This document shows, piece by piece, positions 46,457 to 57,219 of a stretch of 64,000 bases of DNA. The position numbers and the translations under genes were made by a program. A model generated the notes under the pieces. The model was given only the letters and a program-made list of their open reading frames with translations. It was not told the origin of the DNA and did no database searches. Source of the DNA: Macrotrachela quadricornifera (Eukaryota; Rotifera; Eurotatoria; Philodinida; Philodinidae); assembly GCA_022393335.1 (NCBI GenBank), contig JAJEKB010015107.1, positions 22,675 through 86,674 on the forward strand, read 5' to 3'. Within the stretch, counting starts at the first letter, position 1, and every line of letters begins with the position of its first letter.

Positions 46457-46560
46457 CTCATGAATTAAATGAATTGTTTCTATTTATATTGAATAACTAT
46501 TAGATTTGGAACAGTAAAAGTTATTCAATATAAATAGAAACAATTCATTTAATTCATGAG
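46457..46560. repeat. Perfect 42-bp inverted repeat with 20-nt loop
   Basis: Arm 46457-46498 begins CTCATGAATTAAATGAATTG and is exactly repeated in reverse complement at 46519-46560. The loop is 46499-46518. Both arms are preceded or followed by AAGAAGAAG runs in direct orientation. No mismatch was found in 42 bp, which implies a recent origin or conversion. Confidence 0.9.
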
Positions 46561-48519
46561 AAAAAGAAGAAGAATATAATTTTATGTTAAAATACGATGA
46601 ATTTTTATAGGGTTGATCTTAATTGATTTATTTTATCTGACCGTTATCATAATAATTTATTCATCATTGAATAGATGACGGCTATTGTTATAATAAAATA
46701 ATTAATCGTTCATGTTGTTTATTTTTTTTAGGTCTATTCCACATTCGTCCTATTCTATATTGGACCTTGATTAGCTTATTGATCAAGAAGAATTCTATTA
46801 AAGATAAGAGAAAGTAACATTTTGTTGTAAAATATAATTATGGTGGAGGTGAATTTACAAATGACATGTGTGGTATGGAAGATAATATAATCTGTAAGCG
46901 AACACAGGTTATATTCGTTTGTTTCTTTTTCTTCTTTTCTATCATATATAATGAGTGCAGCAGAATAAATGGCTCTCTTAATATTTTGATGATATTTTTT
47001 CCATTTTTCATCCGATTCAACGTTTTTTGTTTTTAAACGACTCACCTTGACAAGCTCTACAAAATGCACTCTAAAAAAACTACTTTATCAAACCATAAAA
47101 GTTCTTCACATCGATCAGAGCTTGCGTTTGATTTTCCTCAGGGAGGGGAAAAGTCTCCCAAAGTTAAAGAGAAAATGTTCTCTGTATTAACATTTTTCCA
47201 CTAAAATGCAGCAGGGAGTATTTGAGAACGAGGAGGGGATGGAAAAAACTCTTCATGCATTGCTGTAAAAACACTTTTTCATCGCTCTTTCCATACCCTA
47301 CTACACATTTTGAACACTTCTGCGCAGGGAAAAGTTTTTTTATGTGTGCAAAAATACACGTTTTCAAAACTAAAGAAAAATATAAAGCTACTGCTGCCGA
47401 AGGCGGCAATTTTTTGTAATATCAGTAAAAAGGTTTATCCCACAATATTTACAAGTCAATATGAATCAAATCGAAACTCACTTTTTGTAGTATCAATTAC
47501 AAAGGATTATTCTGTATTTTCTACTCCACCAGCGAAGGCGGCTACGCTCTGAATCTTTATGTTCAAAATTGAATGTGATCTTGAAAGAAATGCAAGTTTA
47601 TCCTTTGCTCAATATAAATTTAAAAAATGACAGCGTATCGTAGATAGAATTGCTACCGGCGACCAGTCGATTGGGTGCCAGTATATATTTCACACCGGAC
47701 GAGGGTGTGAGGGTGAGTTTTTTTCGGATCGTCTTTTAGTCCTGTTGATCGACTACGAAACCAAAAAAGATTGGAAATAACCATGAAAATGACGATACCC
47801 GGTGAATGGTGGACAGTTTATCTCTGGCTAAGTCAGTAGTTCGGTAGGTATACCAGGCGGTCGCCAGTCTACGAGAGAAAATACTGATTCTCTTTCTAAG
47901 CTAGAGAGAAAGCTTTCACTTTGAGAAAGATGACTGGTTCTCTTTGGAAGCCAAAAAGAAGAGTTTCTCCTAGGAGAAAATGGTTGATTTTCTGAGTAAA
48001 CTAAAGGGAAAATACTTAGTTCTCTTTGTAAACTACGAAGAAGGTCCTCTCATTTACATATCTTCGGTGCATTTATTTTATGAAAGATATAAAAAAAACA
48101 CTAAAGCGCAGCCAACGAAAATTTCCAGGGAGAAAGGCAGAACGCACAAAAATATTTAGGATGAAGAAATCCTTTACCTTTCCTCCTCCTAATCCTACAG
48201 TCTGATGAGTACACCACTGACGCTTACTCGACAAATAGGACATTATCCTTTTTGAGAACTGGATATATTTTTCAATCTCGATATAAAATATTATAAACTG
48301 AGAGTAGATCTTCAAACAAGAAATGTCGTTGAAAGTACTTACTTGTTTCTATTGCCTTTACAAATGATTCATTTTCTCGTCGAAAATTTCAAACAAACAT
48401 TAAAGTTGAAATTGAAAGAGAAAATAGAAGAAGAAGAAGAATATCCTTGCCTTTCGGCTATCTTTCACTATAGGATGCTGTCTAAGGACAGTTTCATACG
48501 CTCGATATTTTTCCTACAA
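46561..48519. other. Repeat-rich intergenic region, no gene seen
   Basis: Short frames on both strands (46776-47069, 47164-47552, 48073-48315) lack known motifs. A GC-richer stretch at 47100-47560 includes GCTGCCGAAGGCGGCA, a near palindrome. Positions 47875-48005 hold three loose ~50-bp units each with GAGAAA...TTCTCTTT-like words. Confidence 0.45.
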
Positions 48520-49506
48520 CTCTCTCCTGGACAAAAAAAAGTTTCTTTTCCTATGGCATTTTTGCACCATTTAACACATTTTGTTTTAAAAGTAAAATAT
48601 ACCAAAAGATGCAGTGTGTAAAGATCTACAATTTACATACGACAGCTTTTCCGACAATTGTACTTTTTTGCTTTCAAAATCAGTCAAATTTAGAAAGATC
48701 AAATTTTGACCATACGAAAACGATATTTTTTCGGTAAAAGATGAATTCGTTTTTTCTTATTTCATCTTTTTATAATTGTCTTTTGTAAATTGTTGAGCTT
48801 TTCACACTGCACCTTTTGGTATATTTTGGTTATTTTTTAATAGAACATATCGGGTGGTAAATAAGAAAAAACACATTCGTCGTGTGTCAAAACGATATCT
48901 TTTCCGCAGTGTTGGAATTTAATCATTTAGATTTTTGCTGATTTTCAAAACAAAAAATGCAACTATCGAAAAAGCGGCCTTATGTAAATCGTAGAGTATT
49001 TCAAGTTGCATATTGTAGCATGTTTTGTTTTTTTTTAATAAAATATATCAAATGGCAAATAAGAAAAAATATTCGTCGTGTGCTAAAAAAAAGACTTCTT
49101 CGCAGCGTTGAAGTTTAGTCGCTCGAAATTTTGTCAATTTCGAATACAAAAAGTACAACTGTAATAAATGCTGTTTGGTGTTAATTGTAGAGCTATTCAT
49201 GCTGTATCTAAAGATATATTTTGTTTTTTTGTAAATCGAGGATACTAAACAATAAAAAGATGAAATAAGAAAAAACAAATTCATCTTTTACCAAAAAAAT
49301 ATCGTTTTCGCATGGTCAAAATTTGATCTTTCTAAATTTGACTGATTTTGAAAGCAAAAAAGTGCAATTGTCGGAAAAGCTGTCCTATGTAAGTTGTAGA
49401 TCTTTACACATTGCATCTTTTGGTATATTTGATTTTTAAAACGAAATGTGTTAAATGGTGCAAAAATGCCATAGAAAAAGAAACTTTTTTTGTCCAGAAG
49501 AGACTC
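48520..49506. repeat. Large inverted repeat with ~195-bp internal units
   Basis: The left arm (48520-48777) and right arm (49250-49506) are reverse complements over about 257 bp at roughly 90-95% identity. Shared blocks include CAATTGTACTTTTTTGCTTTC-type and TAGAAAGATCAAATTTTGAC. The middle holds diverged units with a ~195-bp period, aligned by GGTAAATAAGAAAAAA (48855), GGCAAATAAGAAAAAA (49053) and GATGAAATAAGAAAAAA (49259). The whole looks like a tandem family in which one unit has been inverted. No gene is present. Confidence 0.75.
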
Positions 49507-50860
49507 CGTAGTATCTAACATTAGGATTTTTGCATTAGAGTTTATTCGATGATTGAGAACGGTTTTCTGTATATGGGTATGTGTCAATTATTTGTTTTAA
49601 CTCATCATTAATTAAATGATAAAAAATAACGCACGAAAAATTATCCTGAGTTAAACAATGATGTTTTTCTATCGATGAAACTACTATTTAGATTCTGAGA
49701 TCTTTTTTTTCGCGAAAATCATGATACGATATTCTATTTGGTCAATGTGATTATGAATTTGATGAAAATAAATAATAATATAACTTATATAATTGAATAA
49801 AGATGGATACAATAGTTTAATTATGACATCAAGAATTGTATCGAGGAAAAAATTTGCAAAAGTTTGAAGTTTGAAATAAATATATATGCGCGCGCGCGTT
49901 TTTCTAAAACTTTTTTCTTAATCATTGTTTATGTTTTATTCTTCTGCAAAGTGTATTGAAAATAATATTAAGACTAATAAGACTTCGAGTGATATAACTT
50001 ATATCAAAATTAAAACTTTTTCTATGTATGCTTGGCCAGCGGTTTGATGGAACTATCTTAAAATTAGATTCTCGTAGATGAAAAATAAAACCTATTTGTT
50101 TATTTAAATTTTTGAATTGCAACTTTGTGTAAAATAATTTCATATATAAAATAAAACGTATTCATATTTATTATACCTATTCAATCGCATGATGACTCGT
50201 TTATTTGTTCGAAAAGCTGTTTTCTCGATTGAAAATATGGAATCAAACTGAGGTCTTTACATATTCATCATGAAAGAAATGGAATGCGTAATCTATTTTT
50301 CTAATTATAGTTAACAATTATATGATTGTATTGCAATGCTAGCGAATCAGTTTATGCAAAAGAGATGTTCGTTACATTATGACCGTGATCCATGAGAAGC
50401 TATGGAGCAACAGCACATGTTCATTGCACATAATAACACTCATCAAGAAATACTTTAGTACAGATTCTTTCTAAGAAAAACTGTTCATTTTCTCTAAAAA
50501 ATTCAAACTACCTTGTTTCAGAAGTACAATCATTAGATCCCACTAGATCAACATCTATTAATTGAGTTCCACAATTGATGAAGTGTAATGAGACATTAAT
50601 TCGGTTGGAACACAATATTTTTACTCAATTTACGAGTAATTTGATTTAGAGAGAGCTAGTTGAAAATTCCGGAAGTGAATGCACGAAAAATTGACATCGA
50701 CTTTATAATTGTATATTATTATAAAAGAAAAGCTAAAAAATCAAATTTTTTTTTTGAAAAGAAACAATTGGATTAATGATTTCTTTTATTCTATAAAATT
50801 TTTTCCAGAGATTAGTATAACATGAAAAGGAAATTACAAATTCAACTTGTAAATTATGTA
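49507..50860. other. Intergenic, no gene seen
   Basis: AT-rich. A GCGCGCGCGCG run at 49888-49900 is an alternating purine-pyrimidine tract. The downstream end abuts the GFA gene. Confidence 0.5.
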
Positions 50861-51334
50861 CTAAATGGATACACCCTTTTCTTGCAACCACTTTTTCAAA
50901 TCCTCTGTCAGTTCTGGCATAGCTTCATTTTCTTGCATACCATCAATTGTTGCTTTATTCCAATCAGGTCGATGTTTACAATAGAGTGCCATGCCAGGTT
51001 TTGGTAACTGATCAAACATACCCAATCTCACTGCTATAAGACCAATAAAATTTGGATTTTTACCATATAATGGTGAACCACAATTACTACAGAATGCACG
51101 TTCTACTGTTGTACTAGTATCTGTATTTGGATCACGATATATTTTTGGTTGACCTTGTACTTTAACATCAGCGTCTGATAAATAAAGATTGTATGATGCT
51201 AGACAACCACCACTTTGACGACAATTTTTACAATAACATATACCTACATTCTCAGTTTTATTGAATGCATCTTCTGGAACAGAAACAGTTATTTGACCAC
51301 ATAAACATTTGCCCAATATTGTTGATGTAGCCAT
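50861..51334 (-). CDS. GFA-family (CENP-V/GFA) zinc protein
   Basis: From the Met at 51334 the product is 157 aa. The frame extends upstream but that part is a Phe/Leu-rich run typical of translated UTR. Zinc-site cysteines follow the GFA pattern: C10-x-C12 (KCLCG), C33-x-C35-x2-C38 (ICYCKNC), and C82-x2-C85 (FCSNCGSPL). The family includes glutathione-dependent formaldehyde-activating enzyme of bacteria and centromere protein V of animals. Small single-domain proteins like this are mostly bacterial and fungal, with scattered animal copies, so the substrate is unknown. No intron is seen. Gene capture from a microbe is possible but unproven. Confidence 0.85.
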   Translation of the reverse strand: MATSTILGKCLCGQITVSVPEDAFNKTENVGICYCKNCRQSGGCLASYNLYLSDADVKVQGQPKIYRDPNTDTSTTVERAFCSNCGSPLYGKNPNFIGLIAVRLGMFDQLPKPGMALYCKHRPDWNKATIDGMQENEAMPELTEDLKKWLQEKGVSI

Positions 51335-53244
51335 TTTCTTTTTTATTAATCCTATTTTCACGTCTGAAACAAGAAACAGTACAGAGAACAGAAAGAAAAA
51401 AAATACAAGAAAGAATAGCAAAAAAGAAGCAAAAATGGGTATATATTCTTTCTTTCATTAGATATGCAATTATTTCTTTGCCTCGATTAACTTGTATGTA
51501 TAAATACAGTAAAAGAGAATCAAAACGCTTTTGTATAGCCTTATTCTTATTTCTTTTTCTTTCCTCTTATCACTTATACAGTACATTTTTTTGTGATTTG
51601 CATCTTAATGTTTACCACTACTATTCTTTGGCAAAGAAAGAAAACGAAACAATAATTTCGAAAAATGTATTCTTACTTGACTATGACAATAGTATATGTT
51701 CTGCTAAAGTATAGTTCGGAAATTCGTGAGCGTTTTCTTCACATTTAGTTGTCGAGAAAGTGACAAATTTTTGGAATTGAATTGCTCTCCATAACGATAA
51801 ATTTAAAGATGAAAAAAAAAACTTTTTCACTATTTGTATAGTTTTGAATGGGTTCCAGTTGCTAAAAACCAAAAGGTTACTGAACTAGTCACACAAAGAC
51901 TGTATCCACTGATCGGTGCAATTACAGAATGAGAACACTATCCCTATAAATCAATAATGACAGAACGAAAAAGAAATTTAATTGGAAAAAGAGATAATAT
52001 TATTGAATGAATATATTCGCAATAGAGACGTATTGTTTAAAATGAAAGATGGCGTCAAAAACAAATAATTCTTCGATAGTCGATAGCTAATATCTATTGA
52101 CTTTTTTCTTTATAATTATAAAAATAAAATAATATTGTTAGTTTTGTTTCACAGAAGTCACTTGAAAATAGAATATAGCACGAATAAAATCAATTGGTTT
52201 ATAGAAAAATGAAGACTAGACTTTTGTTATAGTTATATGGAACTAACGATAGATGTACTCAACGTTTTTACTAAATTTTTAGAGATGAAGACTCATAATA
52301 AATTATTAATTTGAATATTACCATTTAATACATATATTCCAAATCTCAGATTTAATTATTTATATGCCGACAAATACCGAAAAGAATTCAATGCTCGATT
52401 AAATAATATTTTTATTTGTAGATTATTATTTATTAAATAGATTTATTAATACAAAAATTGATTGAAGAAAATTAAAGGAAAAATGAACATTCAACCAATA
52501 GTAAATAATTTCATTTTTTCAAGAGACATTATCTTTTCTCCATGATTAAGGATCGAGATTCGAATACTGTGGAAAATCTTGAATTTGATATCGATTTTAT
52601 GTTTGTGAAACGTTAAATTCAGAACATTAGTAAGAAACAATTTTTTATTATTTACAAGAATTTTTATTATTTTTTTTTTTGTTAGATTCCAAAACTTGCC
52701 ACATTTGTGTGAAAAATTAAGTCAATTTTTCACAGGTAAAGAATTCGTTGAATCAAATACGACAGCATCATCTTTCAGTTAAACATGTTTTATTCTTTCG
52801 TTCGGTTTTCTTTTTATTAGTATTAATCATGTTGGTCTTTCTTTGTCATTTATCATCTACATTAAACAAGCTTTTTTTTCATTTATTTTAAAATTCTGTT
52901 TTTTCCTAACCATGCTATAAAAGACAAAAATAAATTGAGATTACTGTTCATCTTCGTTATATGAGATATCCAACAATTAACAATATTCTTTCGAATAAAA
53001 ATTGATAAAATCATTGTCAGTTTTGATTATTGAATATTCTTCTGGACGACATTGGTCAAATAGAATGAATAAGTATATTCTGAGAGAAACGGAAAATTAC
53101 ATTTTTAATTGAAAAATATGATTAGTGTTTCTAAGTAGCAACACCAACCACATTTCTTAATTTCGTTTTTATTTGTCTAGTCTATTTGGGCGTGTATGTA
53201 TGAACTTTTTTCAGATAAAAAAAAACAGATCAGTGAAGACAAAT
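51335..53244. other. Intergenic, no gene seen
   Basis: AT-rich sequence between the GFA gene and the F-box remnant. Short frames (51478-51714 and 51681-51872 minus) show no recognisable product. Confidence 0.5.
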
Positions 53245-53595
53245 ATGGAATATTCATGTGTCAAATTAAATAATTTACCCGACGAAATTCTTTTGATTAT
53301 TTTTTAGAAATTGGACAATACTGATGTACTTTACTCTTTTCATAATGTTAATAAACGATTGAATCAAATAGTACGTGATCCAATATTTATAAGTATTCTG
53401 AACATTGTCAAATGGTCATCTAATAAATTTATTAATAAATTATCTTGTAATTTTATGCTTGATCGATTTCGTTTACAAATTTTACCTGATATTTCAATTA
53501 AAATCGAATGGCTTTATCTAGAAACATCAACTGTAAAACGTATTCTAAATGCTGCACATTATCTTAATTTATATGGGCTTGATCTAATTATATAA
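53245..53595 (+). pseudogene. F-box protein pseudogene, truncated
   Basis: From ATG at 53245 the frame reads LNNLPDEILLIIF, then an in-frame TAG (53305-53307), then KLDNTDVLYSFHNVNKRL, the rest of an F-box, and about 75 more residues to a stop at 53595. F-box domains recruit substrates to SCF ubiquitin ligases through Skp1. Full-length relatives of this type are several hundred residues long, so the 3' part is missing. Sequence of different composition begins right after the stop. Either the TAG is a real disabling mutation or translation starts downstream; truncation makes a working gene unlikely. Confidence 0.75.
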
Positions 53596-54040
53596 TCTGA
53601 CAGAAAAAACAGCTAGACGTCTTTTTATCGGGAAGAAGGAATCCTGAAGCTTGCGCATCAGGGTATGAAATGAGGATGAGGGCACAGCTGTGGATGATAG
53701 TGAGAGTGAGGACAGGTGAGGGCGCGGGCGAAGTTGGTTGGGTCTGCTTTATCTTCAGAACTCTATTCGCACGCTCGTGCGCAACTTTCGTGGTGCGCAT
53801 CTTTCGTAAATCCGATGTACATGACTCAAAAAGTGCACTGGTATAGTTGTAAAATTAAGTACTTTATAGCTTTTTGATAGAATTTCAGCCCTATATATGA
53901 ATCAATAATTGATTATTCGATTTAGTATGAAAGCGGTCTGATATACTGTGACGAATTGTTGATATAGATCCCATATTTCTCATCAACTTTTATCTTTCAC
54001 AAAGTATTTTGTTGTAAAGGTTAATATGGCCAAAATTCTA
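53596..54040. other. GC-richer block after the F-box remnant
   Basis: Positions 53600-53820 are clearly richer in G and C than the surroundings (for example GTGAGGGCGCGGGCGAAGTT, and CACGCTCGTGCGCAACTTTC). No gene is recognised. It may be the end of an inserted element that cut the F-box gene short; no matching second end was found. Confidence 0.4.
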
Positions 54041-54375
54041 CACTGTATAAAAAAGGATTTTTATCACGCCAAAAAACAGATCGGCGGGCGGGCCACGGCT
54101 CGATCCTTTGCTGGTTCCGTAAAAAGAAAGTTTCGTATTGAACTTCTTTTTAATGAGCGACAAAAAGGTTTCGTATCAAAAGTTCAGTACAAAACTTTTT
54201 CAAAAACAACCAAAACAAGATTCCGTAGAGAAGGTTTTATGCTGAACATTTTACGCGACATTGAAAAGAGGTTTCGTTGGGACAGTTTCGTATCAAACTT
54301 GTCACACCAACTGAAAAAGAAGTTTCGTACGAGCTTATTCGCACTGAACTTTTTGTCATTTACCTAGTAGTTGAT
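54041..54375. repeat. TTTCGTA-rich repeat block
   Basis: It begins CACTGTATAAAAAAGG, like the end of the element at 55371, and holds many copies of TTTCGTA followed by short variable spacers and GTAC/GAAC words. The 113-aa open frame across it is a by-product. It is probably a fragment related to the 55371-56280 element; the right end is not defined. Confidence 0.5.
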
Positions 54376-55213
54376 GACGGAAGCAGCTCCAGAAGTATTG
54401 AAGTAGTTGAGTCTCCATATTGCATCTATAAGTCGATCGTATTTAGGTATAAAAAGCTACATTGAATTCGTACACAAATTCTATATAGCTTTTCATATAT
54501 AAATGAGATCAACTTATCGATGCAAGGTGGAAACTAAACTGTTTCAATACCTCTGAAACTTTTTCCATCATTAGTTAAAAATAACACTTAATCGCTAAAT
54601 AGTTTATCGAGTTCGTCTACAATAAAGAGCAAATCAATTAATTTTATATAATACAACAAACTTACGTATACAGCTTATAAGTGAGTCGATCTAAACAGGG
54701 AAAACAAATATGTTTATTTTCTATTAGTGAGACTTATCCATAATTTGATACAAAGATGGTTTTGAGATAAAACACGAGTTAATTTGGATTAGATGATAAA
54801 TGTATCCACGAGTCCCATATTGAAGTCAATCTGTAACAGAAAAGAAATTCATTTATTTGAATACAACAAACTTACTGATTAACTTGTAGGATTTCTGAAA
54901 ATATTGGGTTCGGCAGTGTTGTCATCGAACCTAAAACTATATACAATTAATTAGTTAATTAGGATACTACTAGTAGTTTATCAAAAAAGTGCTCACTTAA
55001 TCATGAGCGTTCGGATGTGCTGGATATCTTCCACATTATAGCAAGAAATTCGCACAAATACTTAATCTTAAAACATCTTCTATATGATGATAATTTTTTA
55101 TGAATTTACTCGTATATATATATTTAACCTGCACCAGCAAAACAAAACGGCGAATGAGTAGTGAACGAAAAGGTTACGTGAGTTTTAAACTCATCCTTAA
55201 AGATATTATAAAT
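54376..55213. other. Intergenic, no gene seen
   Basis: AT-rich with no repeats or frames of note until the 34-bp array. Confidence 0.5.
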
Positions 55214-55370
55214 AATTTTTTGAGAGCTAACTTGAAGTATCACTAGTAACTTTTTGAGGGCTATCTCAGAGTAGTATAGGTAACTTTTCGACGGCTCTCT
55301 CGGGATATTATGGATAACTTTTTCAGAGCTATCTTAGCTTCTTATTAGTAACTTTCCGAGGGCTATCTCA
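55214..55370. repeat. 34-bp tandem repeat, 4.6 copies
   Basis: Units start at 55214, 55248, 55282, 55316 and 55350, exactly 34 bp apart. The consensus starts AACTTTTTGAGGGCTATCTC. The fifth unit is cut at 55370, exactly where the CACT-ended element begins, so the element may have inserted into the array. Confidence 0.9.
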
Positions 55371-56280
55371 CACTGTAAAAAAAATAGGTGTTCTATCGAA
55401 CTTTGAAGGTTTGATACTATTTTACGAAACAGTTTTAATTTTTGTGGCATGAAAATTGTTTCGTAAATTTTCATGCAGACTCTTACCCCCAGCCCAAAAA
55501 TTGAATAGTTTCAAATTTTTCTTACGAAGCCCTATAGAAGTTCTTTGTATCATGTACCGAACTTTCGGCAGTTTCGTATCTTTTGTACAAAACTGTTGAT
55601 ATCTTCTTAGAGCATTTAAAGATTCCGTGTAAGTTCTATAAAGTCATTCATTATTTCGTAAGTGCTGTAATAGTTTCGAGTACATTGTACAAAACTAGCT
55701 ATAGTTTCGTAAAAGATATACCGAATCATTACATCATTTATGACACTGAAAAGTTCTGTACAATGTAAGCTGAACCTTTTGATGTCTTACGAAACTTTCG
55801 ATAGATTCGTATAAGATATATGGAACCTTTAATTGTTTCACGAAACTATCAGTGGCTTCGTAAAATATGAAAAGGTTCAGCGTACATTGTACGAAACTGT
55901 TCATAGTTTTGTAAATGATGTATTAGTTCGGTACATCTTTTACGGAGTCATGACTAGTTTCGTACAACGTATCCAGAACTATTAGAGCATTTACGAAACT
56001 ATGACTGGTTTCGTAGAATGTATACGGAACGTTTAAATACTATGCGAAACTATCAATAGTTTTGTGCAAAGGATACGGAGCTACCGGAAGTTTAGTACAT
56101 GGCGCATGGAACTTCTAGAGGGTTTGGTATGCAAACTTCGGAGCCTTCTGCAATTCTCAGAACTTAAAAAAGTTCTTTATAATAATTACGAAACGATTTT
56201 TATGCCACAGAACTTAAAATCGTTTTGTAAAACTGTGCCAAGCCTTTAAAGTTCGGTAGACCTCCTATTTTTTTTTAGTG
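55371..56280. mobile_element. 910-bp element with ~95-bp CACT-ended inverted repeats
   Basis: The left end CACTGTAAAAAAAATAGGTG and the inverse right end CACTAAAAAAAAATAGGAGG (ending 56280) match over about 95 bp, including CGAACTTT-AAGG, GTGGCAT-AAAAT and GTTTCGTAA. The interior is a series of degenerate TTTCGTA...GTAC words, often in both orientations, without a gene. Ends beginning CACT recall CACTA/EnSpm elements, but I find no target duplication or transposase, so the class is open. Confidence 0.8.
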
Positions 56281-56773
56281 TAGTCGTTGATTAAAAAATT
56301 TATCATAAGTGTATCAAGTGAGATTTGAAGTACCTTGATAGATTCTCAAATAATTCGATTCTCGAGGAAAAATAAATCTTTATTAAACGTTTTATGTAAC
56401 AGAGCATATTCAGTAGAGGAATTGTGAATACTAGCATAGTATTATCTGCTTACTGTAGTGTATGCAGAAATAAATATATGGTCATGTTGTCTTAAAACTT
56501 TAAGAAGCTGTCCGAAATTCTCTGATTTGAAAAAAAGATATTTTTTCATGGAATTGTGGTTTGGAGTGATCACCACGTGCTAATGGCACTGAACTTGATG
56601 AACAAACTGAAACATCTGAATCGTATCTAATTCTGTTTTCTTAACTCTTTCCAGCCGACTACCAGGGCAGAGGAGCAAAACAATTTTTTCATGCATTTCT
56701 CGTATTGCTAGGCCATAGAAGTAAGAAAAGTTTATGTTCCGGAATCAGCAGGCGTTTCAACATCTAATGACTT
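56281..56773. other. Intergenic, no gene seen
   Basis: Unremarkable AT-rich DNA between two repeat elements. Confidence 0.45.
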
Positions 56774-57219
56774 GATGTATCCAAATGGATACATCCGGCC
56801 ATTGAGGAACACAAAGTTTTAGAAGACTTTTTTCGCCTATCTAAACTGGATATTTTGTAGTTTTTTACATCTATACTTGTAGACGTCCCTATCGTTTGTC
56901 CATATTTTCCTGGCTAAAACTTGAATGTTTTGTAGAATGCTCTAAGATTTTCCAGTATGATGGAAAATTAGCTTTGTTTTTCCAGGAAATTTCTGTCCGT
57001 TCTGAAACATTCTATACTTTTTAGAGCTAGATTATTACGAAGCGTTCAGACACCTTCTAGGATGCTCCTGAATGACCAGAAATTTCCTAGAAAAATTGTG
57101 ATTACGTGTGTAGGCATAGATGTGAAAAATCTACAAAATATTCAATTTGGATAGACAAAAAAAAGATATTTTCATAATTTTTTATCCCTAGGGACCGGAT
57201 GTATCCAAATGGATATATG
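56774..57219. mobile_element. Inverted-repeat element ending in palindromic words
   Basis: Both ends carry the near-palindrome ATGTATCCAAATGGATACAT (56775 and, with one change, 57200). The arms (about 56774-56930 and 57080-57219) are imperfect reverse complements, sharing ATATTTTGTAG-TTTTT-ACATCTAT. A third copy of the palindrome stands alone at 57524-57543. Confidence 0.6.

Noticed and set aside
54026..54367. 113-aa frame rich in Lys/Arg/Phe
   Set aside because: It translates TTTCGTA-type repeats; no family match and the block looks like transposon DNA.
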